Below, in pieces: positions 1 through 6,913 of a DNA stretch of 11,489 nt; position 1 is the first letter of the stretch; every line of letters starts with the position of its first letter. The DNA is from Dehalococcoidia bacterium. GTDB lineage: Bacteria > Chloroflexota > Dehalococcoidia > Plut-88900. The DNA is taken from assembly GCA_012270635.1 (NCBI GenBank), contig JAAXHX010000098.1, positions 1 through 11,489 of the forward strand, given 5' to 3'. The notes under the pieces are model-generated. The model did no database searches. It saw only the letters and a list, made by a program, of their open reading frames with translations, and was not told the origin of the DNA. The position numbers and the translations under genes are program-made.

Positions 1-1
1 C

Positions 2-181
2 CTGAGCATCATCCGGGAGTCCAAGGGGGTCTTCCGGGCGGGGATGACCTTCTACCTTCACACTTCCATCCAGATTCCCGACGAGGGCATCGGAGCCCTG
101 GTCGGGGCCAGCTTCCTCCTCACCGACGACGGCCTTGAGCAGCTCACCCCCGGCAGCGAGGAGTTGGCGGTCATAGGCTAA
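2..181 (+). CDS. M24-family (Xaa-Pro aminopeptidase-like) peptidase, C-terminal fragment
   Basis: The window opens inside a plus-strand reading frame that runs about 59 codons to a TAA at 179-181; the start lies upstream of the window. The fragment contains GMTFYLHTSIQIP followed by GALVGASFLLTDDGLEQLT. This matches the end of the pita-bread metallopeptidase fold: a GM-x-F strand, then a segment ending in a short V-x-x-x-x-L-x-T-x-DG-x-E-x-LT hairpin. M24 enzymes include Xaa-Pro dipeptidases and related C-N hydrolases such as ectoine hydrolase and creatinase-like proteins. The visible part carries too few metal ligands to say which. It converges on the amidase gene across an 88-bp spacer. The family call rests only on the C-terminal pattern, so the substrate is unknown. 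Confidence 0.68.
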   Translation: MSIIRESKGVFRAGMTFYLHTSIQIPDEGIGALVGASFLLTDDGLEQLTPGSEELAVIG

Positions 182-269
182 CGACGGCCGTCGCAACCCA
201 CAAAATCGAGGTCCTCATGGCCAGAACTTCCTCCGCCTCCACAGGCAGGTTATCCTTAAACCAGTCCGG

Positions 270-1688
270 TTAGTGCTTTACAACGGGGTCAACCGGCACT
301 TTCTCGGCCAAGCCCATGGCTTCTTCGAAGAGCGCCGCCGCCGATAGGACTTGGGCCTCGCCCCTCGGCGGGCCTACGATCTGGAGCCCGACCGGCAGCC
401 CCGACTCCGTAAACCCACACGGGACGGAGATCGCCGGGCAGGACGTCAACGTGAGAGCGAAGGTGAGCAGCAGCCAGTCTACGTAGTTGTCCATCTCAAT
501 GCCTTCGATCTCCGTCGGGTAGCGGACGTTCACGTCGAAGGGCGGGACGGAGACCGTCGGGCAGACCAACAGATCGTATTGTTGGAAGAATGCGCTGACC
601 CGGTGGAAGAGGGCGCCCCGCGCCGCCTGGGCCTTCTCCACGTCCCGTCGGCTGAGGGCCAACCCTTTCTCGACGTTCCAGATGATCTCCGGCTTCAGCT
701 TGTCCCGGTGACTCCCGAGCAGAGGCTTCATGTTCGCCGCAAACTGTGCGGCGCGAAGAACCTGGAAGGTCTCCCGGGCGTCGTGCAAGTCGATGGTGTC
801 CTCTTCCACTGCGGTCATCTCTTCGAGCAGCTTCGCCGCCCTCGCGCAGCCCTCCTTCACCTCCGTCGCTACGGGAGCGATGCCGAGGTCTGGCGTATAG
901 GCAATGCGAGCCGGGGCCTTGGGACTGTCCACGGCGTCCACGTAGGGCCTCTCGGGGGGCGGGTAGCTCAACGGATCGCCGATGTGGTGCCCCGACGTCG
1001 CATCGAGCATCAGCGCCGTGTCCCCGACGGTGCGTCCCATGGGCCCGTCCACCGAGAGGGTCTCGAAGGGAAGGGCCTTCGGCCCCTCGGGGACCCGGCC
1101 CGGACTCGGGCGCAAGCCTACAACCGAGCAGAAGCTGGCCGGTATCCTCAGACTGCCTCCCAGGTCGCTTCCCGTGGCCAGCCACACCTGCCCCGAGGCC
1201 AATGCCACCGCCGACCCGCCCGAAGATCCCCCGCAGGTGGTGCGGGTGTCCCAAGGATTGCGGGTCTTACCAAACACCTCGTTGAAGGTGTTGGCCCCCG
1301 CCCCGAACTCCGGCGTGTTGGACTTCCCGATCACCAGCGCCCCGTTTCCCTCCAGGATCCCCACCGAGTAGGACGACTCCCTCGGCGTCCAGTTTGCGTA
1401 GATGGGAGACCCCTTGGTGGACCGCACCCCGGCTACGTCCACCAGGTCTTTCACGGCGATGGGCAGCCCGTAGAGTTGGCCTCTCTCGCCCTCTTCAGGA
1501 GGTTCGGCCATCAGCTTCTTGGCGTGCTCTCGGGCCCGCTCGATGCACAGGGTCGGGAGGGCGTTGAGATGACCGTCCGTTTCCTCGATGCGCACCGCGG
1601 CGGCATCTATGGCTTCCAAGGGACTGACCTGGCGCGTTCGCAGAAGCTCGACCATCTGCCTGGCCGTCTGCTTGTATAGCTCTTTCAT
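270..1688 (-). CDS. Amidase signature family hydrolase
   Basis: A 472-residue protein of normal length for the amidase-signature family, which hydrolyses amide C-N bonds to a carboxylate and ammonia or amine. The Ser-cisSer-Lys machinery is visible: Lys80 in GLPIAVKD, Ser155 in the CGGSSGGSA motif, and Ser179 in GSDLGGSLRIPA. The 24-residue spacing between the two serines equals that of fatty acid amide hydrolase. There is no signal peptide or membrane segment, so it is probably cytoplasmic. It lacks evident GatA context (no gatB or gatC nearby), which argues against the tRNA amidotransferase subunit. The ATG at 1688 follows GGAAGG with suitable spacing. It begins 2 nt after the stop of the 6-phosphogluconate dehydrogenase gene, so the two are almost certainly cotranscribed. 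The natural amide substrate cannot be read from the sequence. Confidence 0.93.
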   Translation of the reverse strand: MKELYKQTARQMVELLRTRQVSPLEAIDAAAVRIEETDGHLNALPTLCIERAREHAKKLMAEPPEEGERGQLYGLPIAVKDLVDVAGVRSTKGSPIYANWTPRESSYSVGILEGNGALVIGKSNTPEFGAGANTFNEVFGKTRNPWDTRTTCGGSSGGSAVALASGQVWLATGSDLGGSLRIPASFCSVVGLRPSPGRVPEGPKALPFETLSVDGPMGRTVGDTALMLDATSGHHIGDPLSYPPPERPYVDAVDSPKAPARIAYTPDLGIAPVATEVKEGCARAAKLLEEMTAVEEDTIDLHDARETFQVLRAAQFAANMKPLLGSHRDKLKPEIIWNVEKGLALSRRDVEKAQAARGALFHRVSAFFQQYDLLVCPTVSVPPFDVNVRYPTEIEGIEMDNYVDWLLLTFALTLTSCPAISVPCGFTESGLPVGLQIVGPPRGEAQVLSAAALFEEAMGLAEKVPVDPVVKH

Positions 1689-1690
1689 GG

Positions 1691-2608
1691 TTACCTTCCA
1701 TCACCCGACTTCAAGACTTGGTGTCCTCCGAAACCCTTGCGAAGGGCGGCCAAAAGCCTGGCCCCGAGAGGCTCTTCCTGTCGGGAGCGGAACCGGGCTT
1801 GCAGGGACGCGGCTATCACCGGCACGGGCACCGACAGGTCCACCGACTCCTGCACCGCCCACCTCCCCTCCCCCGTGTCCTCCACGTATGCCCTTATTCC
1901 CGCCAGTCCCGGGTCCTCCTTCAGGGCTCGGGTTGCCAGGTCCAGCAGCCAGGACCGCACCACACTCCCATGCCGCCAGATTTCGGCCACTTCTTCAAGA
2001 TTTATGTCAAATTTGTCGCTGGCCGACATCAGTTCGAAGCCCTCGGCGTAGGCTTGCATTAGCCCATACTCCACGGCGTTGTGCACCATCTTCACGAAAT
2101 GCCCCGCACCCGCCGGCCCCACCTTCCCGAGACCCAAGCCACCCCTCGGGGCGAGGGTTTCAAGGCCGGGCAGCATGGCATTGTACGTGGACTCGTAGCC
2201 ACCCACCATCAGGCAGTAGCCCTCCTCCAATCCCCAGACCCCTCCACTGGTCCCTACGTCCAAAAACCCGATGCCCTTCTCCCCGAGCATCCCGGCCCGG
2301 CGAATGCTGTCCTTGTAGTAGGCGTTCCCCCCGTCGATGATGATATCTCCAGAGGACAGAAGACCGTACAACGTGCTGATGGTGGTCTCCGTCGGCTCTC
2401 CTGCGGGGGCCATCACCCATACGGCTCTGGGTGGAGATAATTGCTCGACCATCTCATCCAGGGAAGCAACCCCCGACGCCCCCTGCCCTTCAATCCCCCG
2501 TACGGCTTCCGGATTGGGGTCGTAGGCCACTATCTCATGGCCTCCCCGCATCAGCCGCAAAGCCATGTTGGCCCCCATCCGCCCGAGGCCCGCCATGCCT
2601 AGTTTCAA
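1691..2608 (-). CDS. gnd: 6-phosphogluconate dehydrogenase, decarboxylating, short NAD-type (GntZ/YqeC-like)
   Basis: Predicted to oxidise and decarboxylate 6-phosphogluconate to ribulose 5-phosphate (oxidative pentose phosphate pathway, cytoplasm). From the TTG start it is 305 residues, the length of the short GntZ/YqeC class rather than the roughly 470 residues of classical Gnd. The Rossmann motif GLGRMG is at 7-12. An Asp at the end of beta-2 (AYDPN, Asp30) suggests NAD rather than NADP. GGNAYYKD lies at 93-100 and DVGTSGG at 117-123. GHFVKMVHN holds catalytic Lys173, and Glu180 of EYG follows at the canonical +7. GEGRW and RFRSR motifs lie near the C-terminus. The frame stays open upstream to 2767, but that extension (53 residues) is not family-like, and AAGGAG sits 6 nt before the TTG. 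The amidase starts 2 nt after its TAA. A related hydroxyacid dehydrogenase role is possible but less likely. Confidence 0.92.
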   Translation of the reverse strand: MKLGMAGLGRMGANMALRLMRGGHEIVAYDPNPEAVRGIEGQGASGVASLDEMVEQLSPPRAVWVMAPAGEPTETTISTLYGLLSSGDIIIDGGNAYYKDSIRRAGMLGEKGIGFLDVGTSGGVWGLEEGYCLMVGGYESTYNAMLPGLETLAPRGGLGLGKVGPAGAGHFVKMVHNAVEYGLMQAYAEGFELMSASDKFDINLEEVAEIWRHGSVVRSWLLDLATRALKEDPGLAGIRAYVEDTGEGRWAVQESVDLSVPVPVIAASLQARFRSRQEEPLGARLLAALRKGFGGHQVLKSGDGR

Positions 2609-2614
2609 GATCCG

Positions 2615-2620
2615 CTCCTT
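2615..2620 (-). promoter_or_regulatory. Ribosome binding site that fixes the TTG start of gnd
   Basis: On the minus strand AAGGAG is followed by a 6-nt spacer (CGGATC) and then TTG at 2608. The first residues from this TTG are MKLGMAGLGRMG, placing the Rossmann glycines where family members have them. No ATG offers a comparable site, so this Shine-Dalgarno sequence decides between the long frame and the 305-residue protein. Confidence 0.75.
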
Positions 2621-2699
2621 CTTTCTGATATCGGCGCACTCGGCCATCAATCTTATCTTCCTGGCGCCCCACTGCGCCACCTCCGATCTCGTTGCCTTG

Positions 2700-2728
2700 T
2701 TGTTGTGCGGCCCCACTCCCATTAGAAT
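2700..2728 (+). promoter_or_regulatory. Candidate sigma-70-type promoter for the LLM1-DLH-DUF6295 unit
   Basis: TTGTTG (2700-2705) and TAGAAT (2723-2728) are separated by exactly 17 bp. The -10 matches TATAAT at 5 of 6 bases; the -35 matches TTGACA only in its first three. It would give a leader of about 30 nt before the ATG at 2767, ending in GGAGG at 2756-2760. It lies in the 158-bp divergent spacer 2609-2766. For the opposite direction I see only a weaker TAAGAT (2650-2655, minus) without a clear -35, which might serve gnd and the amidase. No operator-like inverted repeat stands out. This is motif inspection only. Confidence 0.4.
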
Positions 2729-2766
2729 GTCCCCGAGGTGCACGACCCGCTGCCCGGAGGAACTCA

Positions 2767-3756
2767 ATGAAATTCGACATCGCCCTGCCCAACTGCATGG
2801 AGGGGTTCCTGGTCCCGAGCAACTTCGCCGGGCCCGCGGAACTGGTCCAATTCGCCCAGGAGGCCGAGAGGCTCGGCTACTACGCCGTATGGGGCTTCGA
2901 CTTCACGGCCCCCGTCCCCGAGCTGCGAGGCCCCGCCTCAGACGCCGCCGAACCCAACTGGTATGAGCTGATGATCAGCCTCGCCAGCATCTCCGGCGTA
3001 ACCAGGACTATAAAGCTGGGTGCCGGGGTGGTGATCGTCCCCCTGCGGGACCCCGTGATTTTGGCCAAACAGTCGGCCACCCTGGACCAGTTCAGCAACG
3101 GCCGGTTCCTTCTCGGGTTGGGTCTGGGAGGGTCCCGAGAGGAGTTCGTGACAGTCAGGCCCAGGAGCCGAGGCGCCCACCGCGGAAACATGCTCGACGA
3201 GAAGCTGGACGCCCTGGAGCTGCTGCTCAACGGCGACGGCCCCGCCTCTTACTCCGGCAAGTACGTGGAGTTCGGGAGTATGGATCTCAGCCCCAAGCCC
3301 GTCCAGCGACCCCTGCCCATCTACATGGCCGCCCACGGCGAGGCGTCCCTCAGGAGGACGGCCAAGTACGGCCTCGGGCCCATGGTCCGCGACCCCGAGA
3401 CCCCCGACGTCTTGAAGGCCCTGACCCCCATGCTCGAAGAGCACGGCAGGACCATCTCCGACATCGACTACTGCGTATGGGCCGACCTCCGGGTCGAGAA
3501 GGACCATGACCTGGCCGTCAAGCGATACCAGGACAGCAGGCTCGGCTACTTCCGCAGGAACATCTCCACCGAGGACCTGGTCGGAGGCCACTGGATCGGC
3601 GCCCCCGATGAGATCGCCGAGAGGATGGTTGGCCTCAAACGCATGGGCGTCGACCATTTCATCGTCATGCACACCGCCACCGACGATTTCCAGGACATGC
3701 TCGAACAGTCCGAGTTCTTCGCCAGGGAGATCATCCCCGTCGTCGAAAAAGCGTAA
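2767..3756 (+). CDS. LLM class flavin-dependent oxidoreductase (LLM 1)
   Basis: A 329-residue TIM-barrel protein of the luciferase-like family, whose members use FMN or F420 for oxygenation or hydride transfer. Landmarks are the N-terminal strand MKFDIALPN, ERLGYYAVW (34-42), SGVTRTIKLGAGVVIVPLRDP (76-96), the typical LAKQSATLDQFSNGRFLLGLGLG (99-121), and a late GAPDEIAERMVGLKRMGVDHF segment. The pattern resembles F420-type LLM proteins more than bacterial luciferase, but the cofactor is not proven. It lacks the EHH motif seen in the other two LLM proteins here, so it is a distant paralog and not a recent duplicate. The ATG at 2767 follows GGAGG with a 6-nt spacer. An in-frame upstream TTG at 2692 would add 25 residues unlike the family. 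It is first in a plus-strand unit with a dienelactone hydrolase 51 bp downstream. Substrate unknown. Confidence 0.92.
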   Translation: MKFDIALPNCMEGFLVPSNFAGPAELVQFAQEAERLGYYAVWGFDFTAPVPELRGPASDAAEPNWYELMISLASISGVTRTIKLGAGVVIVPLRDPVILAKQSATLDQFSNGRFLLGLGLGGSREEFVTVRPRSRGAHRGNMLDEKLDALELLLNGDGPASYSGKYVEFGSMDLSPKPVQRPLPIYMAAHGEASLRRTAKYGLGPMVRDPETPDVLKALTPMLEEHGRTISDIDYCVWADLRVEKDHDLAVKRYQDSRLGYFRRNISTEDLVGGHWIGAPDEIAERMVGLKRMGVDHFIVMHTATDDFQDMLEQSEFFAREIIPVVEKA

Positions 3757-3807
3757 CGGAATACCGGCTCTTACCTGAACAGTTCCCATCGGAGAAGGAG
3801 GCGCTCC

Positions 3808-4563
3808 ATGTACCAGACGAACATGTACGAAGGCATGCTGGCCGAGACGGTAACCGTCCAGGGCCACAACGGGGATTCCATCAACGCCTATTTCGCCCGG
3901 CCCCTGGGCAGCGGCCCCTTCCCGGGCGTCGTCCTCATCCATCACCTGCCCGGCTGGGACGAATGGTACAGGGAGGCCACCCGGCGGTTCGCCCACCACG
4001 GCTACGCGTCCATCTCTCCCAACCTCTACCACCGCGAGGGTCACGGCGACCCCGAAGACGTGGGCGCACGAGTATGGGCCGATGGCGGAGTCCCCGACGA
4101 TCAGGCCGTCGGCGACGTAGTGGGGGCGATGAAACACCTCCGGGCCCTTCCCTACCACAACCGCAAGGTCGGCGTGTTCGGGACCTGCTCCGGCGGACGC
4201 CACGTCATGCTCACCGTGGGCCGGGTGTCGGGATTCGACGCCGGCGTCGACTGCTGGGGCGGTGGAGTCGTGATGTCCGGGGACCAGCTGAACGAAAAGA
4301 ACCCCGTGGCCCCCCTGGATTACACAGCCAACGTCTCGTGCCCCATTCTCGGGCTATTTGGAGAGGAGGACCAGTCCCCCACCCCGGAGCAGGTCGCCAT
4401 TCACGAAGCCGAACTGAAGAAGCACGGGAAGGACTTCGAGTTCCACATGTACCCCAACGCGGGCCACGGTTTCTTCTACTACCACCGCCCCGCCTACCGC
4501 CCCGAGCACGCCGTCGACGGCTGGGCTAAGATATTCGACTTCTTCGAAAGACACCTCAGCTAG
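3808..4563 (+). CDS. Dienelactone hydrolase family protein
   Basis: A 251-residue alpha/beta-hydrolase of the dienelactone hydrolase family, whose prototype opens 4-carboxymethylenebut-2-en-4-olide to maleylacetate in aromatic degradation. The family's cysteine nucleophile is present: Cys127 in GTCSGG. Asp188 in FGEEDQSP and His220 in NAGHGF complete a Cys-Asp-His triad in the right order. The N-terminal half shows the expected strand VVLIHHLPGW with the oxyanion region. No signal peptide is visible, so it is probably cytoplasmic. The ATG at 3808 has AGAAGGAGG 6 nt upstream; Met6 is an alternative start with poorer spacing. It lies 51 bp after LLM 1 and 46 bp before the DUF6295-type gene, consistent with one transcript. 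Many family members hydrolyse substrates other than dienelactone, so the exact reaction is open. Confidence 0.92.
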   Translation: MYQTNMYEGMLAETVTVQGHNGDSINAYFARPLGSGPFPGVVLIHHLPGWDEWYREATRRFAHHGYASISPNLYHREGHGDPEDVGARVWADGGVPDDQAVGDVVGAMKHLRALPYHNRKVGVFGTCSGGRHVMLTVGRVSGFDAGVDCWGGGVVMSGDQLNEKNPVAPLDYTANVSCPILGLFGEEDQSPTPEQVAIHEAELKKHGKDFEFHMYPNAGHGFFYYHRPAYRPEHAVDGWAKIFDFFERHLS

Positions 4564-4609
4564 CGTTCATGGGCGCTCGGCGTCGGGCCCAAGCATCCTG
4601 GAGAGAAAC

Positions 4610-4867
4610 ATGTGCACCATGATCGTCGAAAAGGTTGAGGTCTCGGGCAGCGGCAAGGGCCAGCAGGGCTGGTTCCCGTTGAAGCAGGCCAACGTCTCCT
4701 ACGACCACCCTTACCACGCGCCCCTGGACCATTCGCTGAACATCAGCTTCGTGAACGAGGACCGGGGCCTCAGCGCCAGGGTTACGGTGGAGCTCACCCC
4801 CGAGTCCGCAGAGGCCCTGGTCACCGCCATCGAGGCCGCCCTCGCTCGCCGCCCCGAGGGAGTATAA
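4610..4867 (+). CDS. Small DUF6295-type protein
   Basis: An 85-residue soluble protein without signal peptide or membrane segment. It begins MCTMIVEKVEVSGSGKG and contains WFPL, then a histidine-rich stretch YDHPYHAPLDH (His33, His36, His41) and a strand LNISFVNE. It ends in a helix rich in E and A (ELTPESAEALVTAIEAAL). This matches my memory of the DUF6295 family, which has no established function. The conserved Cys2 and clustered histidines could bind metal, but that is inference. The ATG at 4610 follows GGAGAG. It is the last gene of the LLM1-DLH unit, so it may be an accessory or chaperone-like partner for the hydrolase or its product. The coding frame fits the neighbours' codon use, supporting a real gene despite its size. 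Confidence 0.85.
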   Translation: MCTMIVEKVEVSGSGKGQQGWFPLKQANVSYDHPYHAPLDHSLNISFVNEDRGLSARVTVELTPESAEALVTAIEAALARRPEGV

Positions 4868-4913
4868 CGCCGCCCCTTACATCTCAATCAGCAGGCGGTA
4901 AACTGACACAACG

Positions 4914-4951
4914 CGCTCACCCTGAGCCTGTCGAAGGATCGAGAGGGGTGG
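4914..4951. repeat. REP-like intergenic repeat between convergent genes
   Basis: The spacer between two converging genes holds CCTGAGCCTGTCGAAGG (4921-4937), preceded by CGCTCAC and followed by ATCGAGAGGGGTGG. The reverse complement, CCTTCGACAGGCTCAGG plus GTGAGCG, is a sequence I recognise as a widespread short intergenic repeat in GC-rich environmental bacteria, including Chloroflexota. Weak pairing is visible: TCGA at 4931-4934 with TCGA at 4939-4942, and CACCC at 4918-4922 with GGGTG downstream. There is no T-run, so it is not a standard intrinsic terminator, though a fold at the end of both transcripts could protect 3' ends. I find only one copy in the window. The recognition comes from memory, not from a search. 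Confidence 0.5.
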
Positions 4952-4960
4952 AAGGCGCCG

Positions 4961-6082
4961 CTAGTTGAAGTTGTAGAGCCGGGCCGCGTTTCCGCCCGCT
5001 ATCTTCGCCTTCTCGTCCTCCGGCACTCCGGCCAGTATCTCATCCAGGATCTGACGAGACCTCGGGAACGTCGACTCCGTGTGCGGATAGTCCGACCCCC
5101 ACATCAGGTTGTCCACGCCTATGGCGGCCCGGTCGTTTATCCCCCGCCCATCCTCCTGGAAGCTGATCAGGATGTTGGAACGGAAGAAGTGGCTGGGCAG
5201 AATCCCCGCCTTGAAGCGACGCCAGCCCGGGCCCCGGTGGGCGCGCTGGGTGTACGTGTAGTCCAGCAGCTCGATGAAGAAGGGCGCCCAGGCCACTTCG
5301 TGCTCCACTGATATTACCTTCAACCCCGGATGCCTTTCGAAAACGCCGGAGAAGACCATGTGCGCCAGCGACACCCGCACCCAGTAGTCCGCCGTGGCGA
5401 AGAAAGCCGGGCGGACGTTGGTCGGGTCCTGGAACTCCTGACCGGGCCCCGGCCTTCCCGTTGCCACGTGGAGGCTCAGGGGCATGTCCAGCTCTTCGGC
5501 GGTCTCCCAGAAGGGCTCGTACTCCGCCCTGTCGTAGGACTTGTCCTCGGGCGGGTAAACGGTAATCATCGCCCCCACGAGACCCATCCCTCGGCTCCGA
5601 TGAAGCTCCTTCACCGCACTGCCGATATCATCGACGTTGATCATCGCGATGCCCTTGAGCCGGTCGGGGGCGGGGTTGCAGAACTCGGCTATGGCGTCGT
5701 TGTACGTGGCGCAGATGGCGGTGAGCAGCTCCGGGTCCCGGGTGTTGTAGGCGAGCAGTCCCTCCGTTGGGTATATGACCTCGCCGTCCACGCCGTCCAC
5801 GTCCAGGTCCTTGATCCTGTCGTCGATTACGAAGCCGCCGGGCCTCACGTTCTCCCACTTGGCGCTCATCCTGAGGTCTTCCGGCCTGTCGAACCGCACT
5901 CCCGCGAAGGCCCCGCTCTGAAATGAGTTGGTGCGGTGTCCATCGATGTACCACCAGTCGCCGTTCTCCTCCGACACCACCCTCGGAGCCTGCTCTTTGA
6001 ACCGGCCCTCCACCCTCGCCGTCCACAGGTCCGGCGGCTCGATTATGTGGGAGTCCGAGGAGATCACTCTATACGCGCCCAT
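4961..6082 (-). CDS. Amidohydrolase_2 family metal-dependent hydrolase or decarboxylase
   Basis: A 373-residue protein of the ACMSD-like amidohydrolase_2 family, TIM-barrel enzymes that hydrolyse or decarboxylate ring-derived acids using one divalent metal. Likely ligands in order are Asp10 and His12 in SSDSHIIEP, His205 in LSLHVATG, His261 in SVEHEVAW and Asp331 in WGSDYPHTES. The end GGNAARLYNF is typical of the family. Classical ACMSD has His-x-His at the N-terminus, whereas this protein has Asp-x-His, which occurs in many uncharacterised members. The ATG at 6082 follows AAGGAG with a 7-8 nt spacer. It begins 17 nt after the alpha/beta-hydrolase stop and is last in the LLM3-LLM2-hydrolase unit. 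Its position suggests a late step on a ring-opened product. Hydrolase and decarboxylase roles cannot be separated from sequence. Confidence 0.92.
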   Translation of the reverse strand: MGAYRVISSDSHIIEPPDLWTARVEGRFKEQAPRVVSEENGDWWYIDGHRTNSFQSGAFAGVRFDRPEDLRMSAKWENVRPGGFVIDDRIKDLDVDGVDGEVIYPTEGLLAYNTRDPELLTAICATYNDAIAEFCNPAPDRLKGIAMINVDDIGSAVKELHRSRGMGLVGAMITVYPPEDKSYDRAEYEPFWETAEELDMPLSLHVATGRPGPGQEFQDPTNVRPAFFATADYWVRVSLAHMVFSGVFERHPGLKVISVEHEVAWAPFFIELLDYTYTQRAHRGPGWRRFKAGILPSHFFRSNILISFQEDGRGINDRAAIGVDNLMWGSDYPHTESTFPRSRQILDEILAGVPEDEKAKIAGGNAARLYNFN

Positions 6083-6099
6083 TTTCTATCTCCTTGCGC

Positions 6100-6894
6100 T
6101 CAACGGCCCAGGAACGCCGAGACCACCGCCACGAACCGCTCGGGGCGTTCGTACTGGGGCAGGTGTCCGCAGTCCTCGATGAATTCCAGGCGGGAGTTGG
6201 CCACCAGGGCTTTGAATGCCTCGCCGTACTCGGGAGGCACGACCTTGTCCGAGTCCCCCCACAGCAGCAGCGTCGGCGCCTCGATGCGGTGGGCCCTCTT
6301 CGGAAGCCCCCGGTCCGGTATGGGCCAGATGAACTTCCCGATGGACGAGAGGGTCTTGGCTCGCTCTATCATCGCCTCTTTCCTGGCCTCGGGGTCCTTG
6401 GGCATGACGAAGGTCGACTTTGCCGCCTCGCCTTCGGGGTCGAACCACAAGACTCTCGCCTCCTCGGAAGGCGTCAGTGCGAAGAAGTCCAGGGTGGGGG
6501 TGTCGTCCAGCCACAACCCCAGCGGGGCCGCCAGCGCCATCCGGGACACCAGCCCCTTCCGATGCGCCGCCAGTTCCGCCGCCACCATGCCCCCGTAAGA
6601 GTGCCCCACCACGCCTGCTCCCTCTATCCCCAGCGTCGTCATCAATTCTTCGTAGAAGAGCGCCAGGTCCCAGCAATCGTCCAGCTCCTCCAGCCCGACG
6701 GAATCCCCGACTCCCGGATGGGCCGGGGCATAGACGTGGAACCTCTCGGCCAGGGCGTCCAGGAACGGGGCCCAGCCGGAGAATCCCTGCTCCCCGTGGA
6801 GGTAGAGCAGGTCGGGCCCCGAGCCTCCCTCCACCAGTTGAATGTCGAACTTTCCTTTTCTCAGGGAAAGCATCGACTCCCTGAATTCCACCAA
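6100..6894 (-). CDS. Alpha/beta-fold hydrolase
   Basis: A 264-residue alpha/beta-hydrolase of the size of meta-cleavage-product hydrolases, esterases and haloalkane dehalogenases. The oxyanion motif LHGEQGFSGW is at 32-41 and the nucleophile elbow GHSYGG places Ser99. Asp216 in WGDSDKVVP and His244 in DCGHLP complete the triad. A cap region lies between about 125 and 195. The nucleophile is Ser, not Asp, so dehalogenase or epoxide hydrolase activity is unlikely; ester, thioester or C-C hydrolysis is expected. I chose the TTG at 6894 because GGAG (6902-6905) lies 7 nt upstream. GTG at 6891 or ATG at 6873 are alternatives that would lose only N-terminal residues. It sits 19 nt after LLM 2 and 17 nt before the amidohydrolase, a tight operon placement. 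Confidence 0.91.
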   Translation of the reverse strand: MVEFRESMLSLRKGKFDIQLVEGGSGPDLLYLHGEQGFSGWAPFLDALAERFHVYAPAHPGVGDSVGLEELDDCWDLALFYEELMTTLGIEGAGVVGHSYGGMVAAELAAHRKGLVSRMALAAPLGLWLDDTPTLDFFALTPSEEARVLWFDPEGEAAKSTFVMPKDPEARKEAMIERAKTLSSIGKFIWPIPDRGLPKRAHRIEAPTLLLWGDSDKVVPPEYGEAFKALVANSRLEFIEDCGHLPQYERPERFVAVVSAFLGR

Positions 6895-6913
6895 TCGTCT
6901 TCTCCGGTGTCGT

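Noticed and set aside
182..193. Perfect 12-bp palindrome CGACGGCCGTCG immediately after the M24 peptidase stop
   Set aside because: It can only form a 4-bp stem with a GGCC loop, has no T-run, and is expected by chance in GC-rich DNA. I do not call it a terminator or operator.
351..1679. Open 442-codon frame on the plus strand opposite the amidase gene
   Set aside because: The translation is Arg- and Pro-rich with no motif, while the minus strand encodes a full amidase with its catalytic triad. It is a shadow frame.
2692..2766. 25-codon upstream extension of LLM 1 from a TTG
   Set aside because: The added residues are Cys-, Pro- and Arg-rich and unlike the family. The ATG at 2767 has GGAGG at ideal spacing.
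2938..4203. Open 421-codon frame on the minus strand across LLM 1 and the dienelactone hydrolase gene
   Set aside because: It overlaps two well-supported genes antisense, its translation is low-complexity and rich in G, V and D, and it matches no family. GC-rich codon bias explains it.
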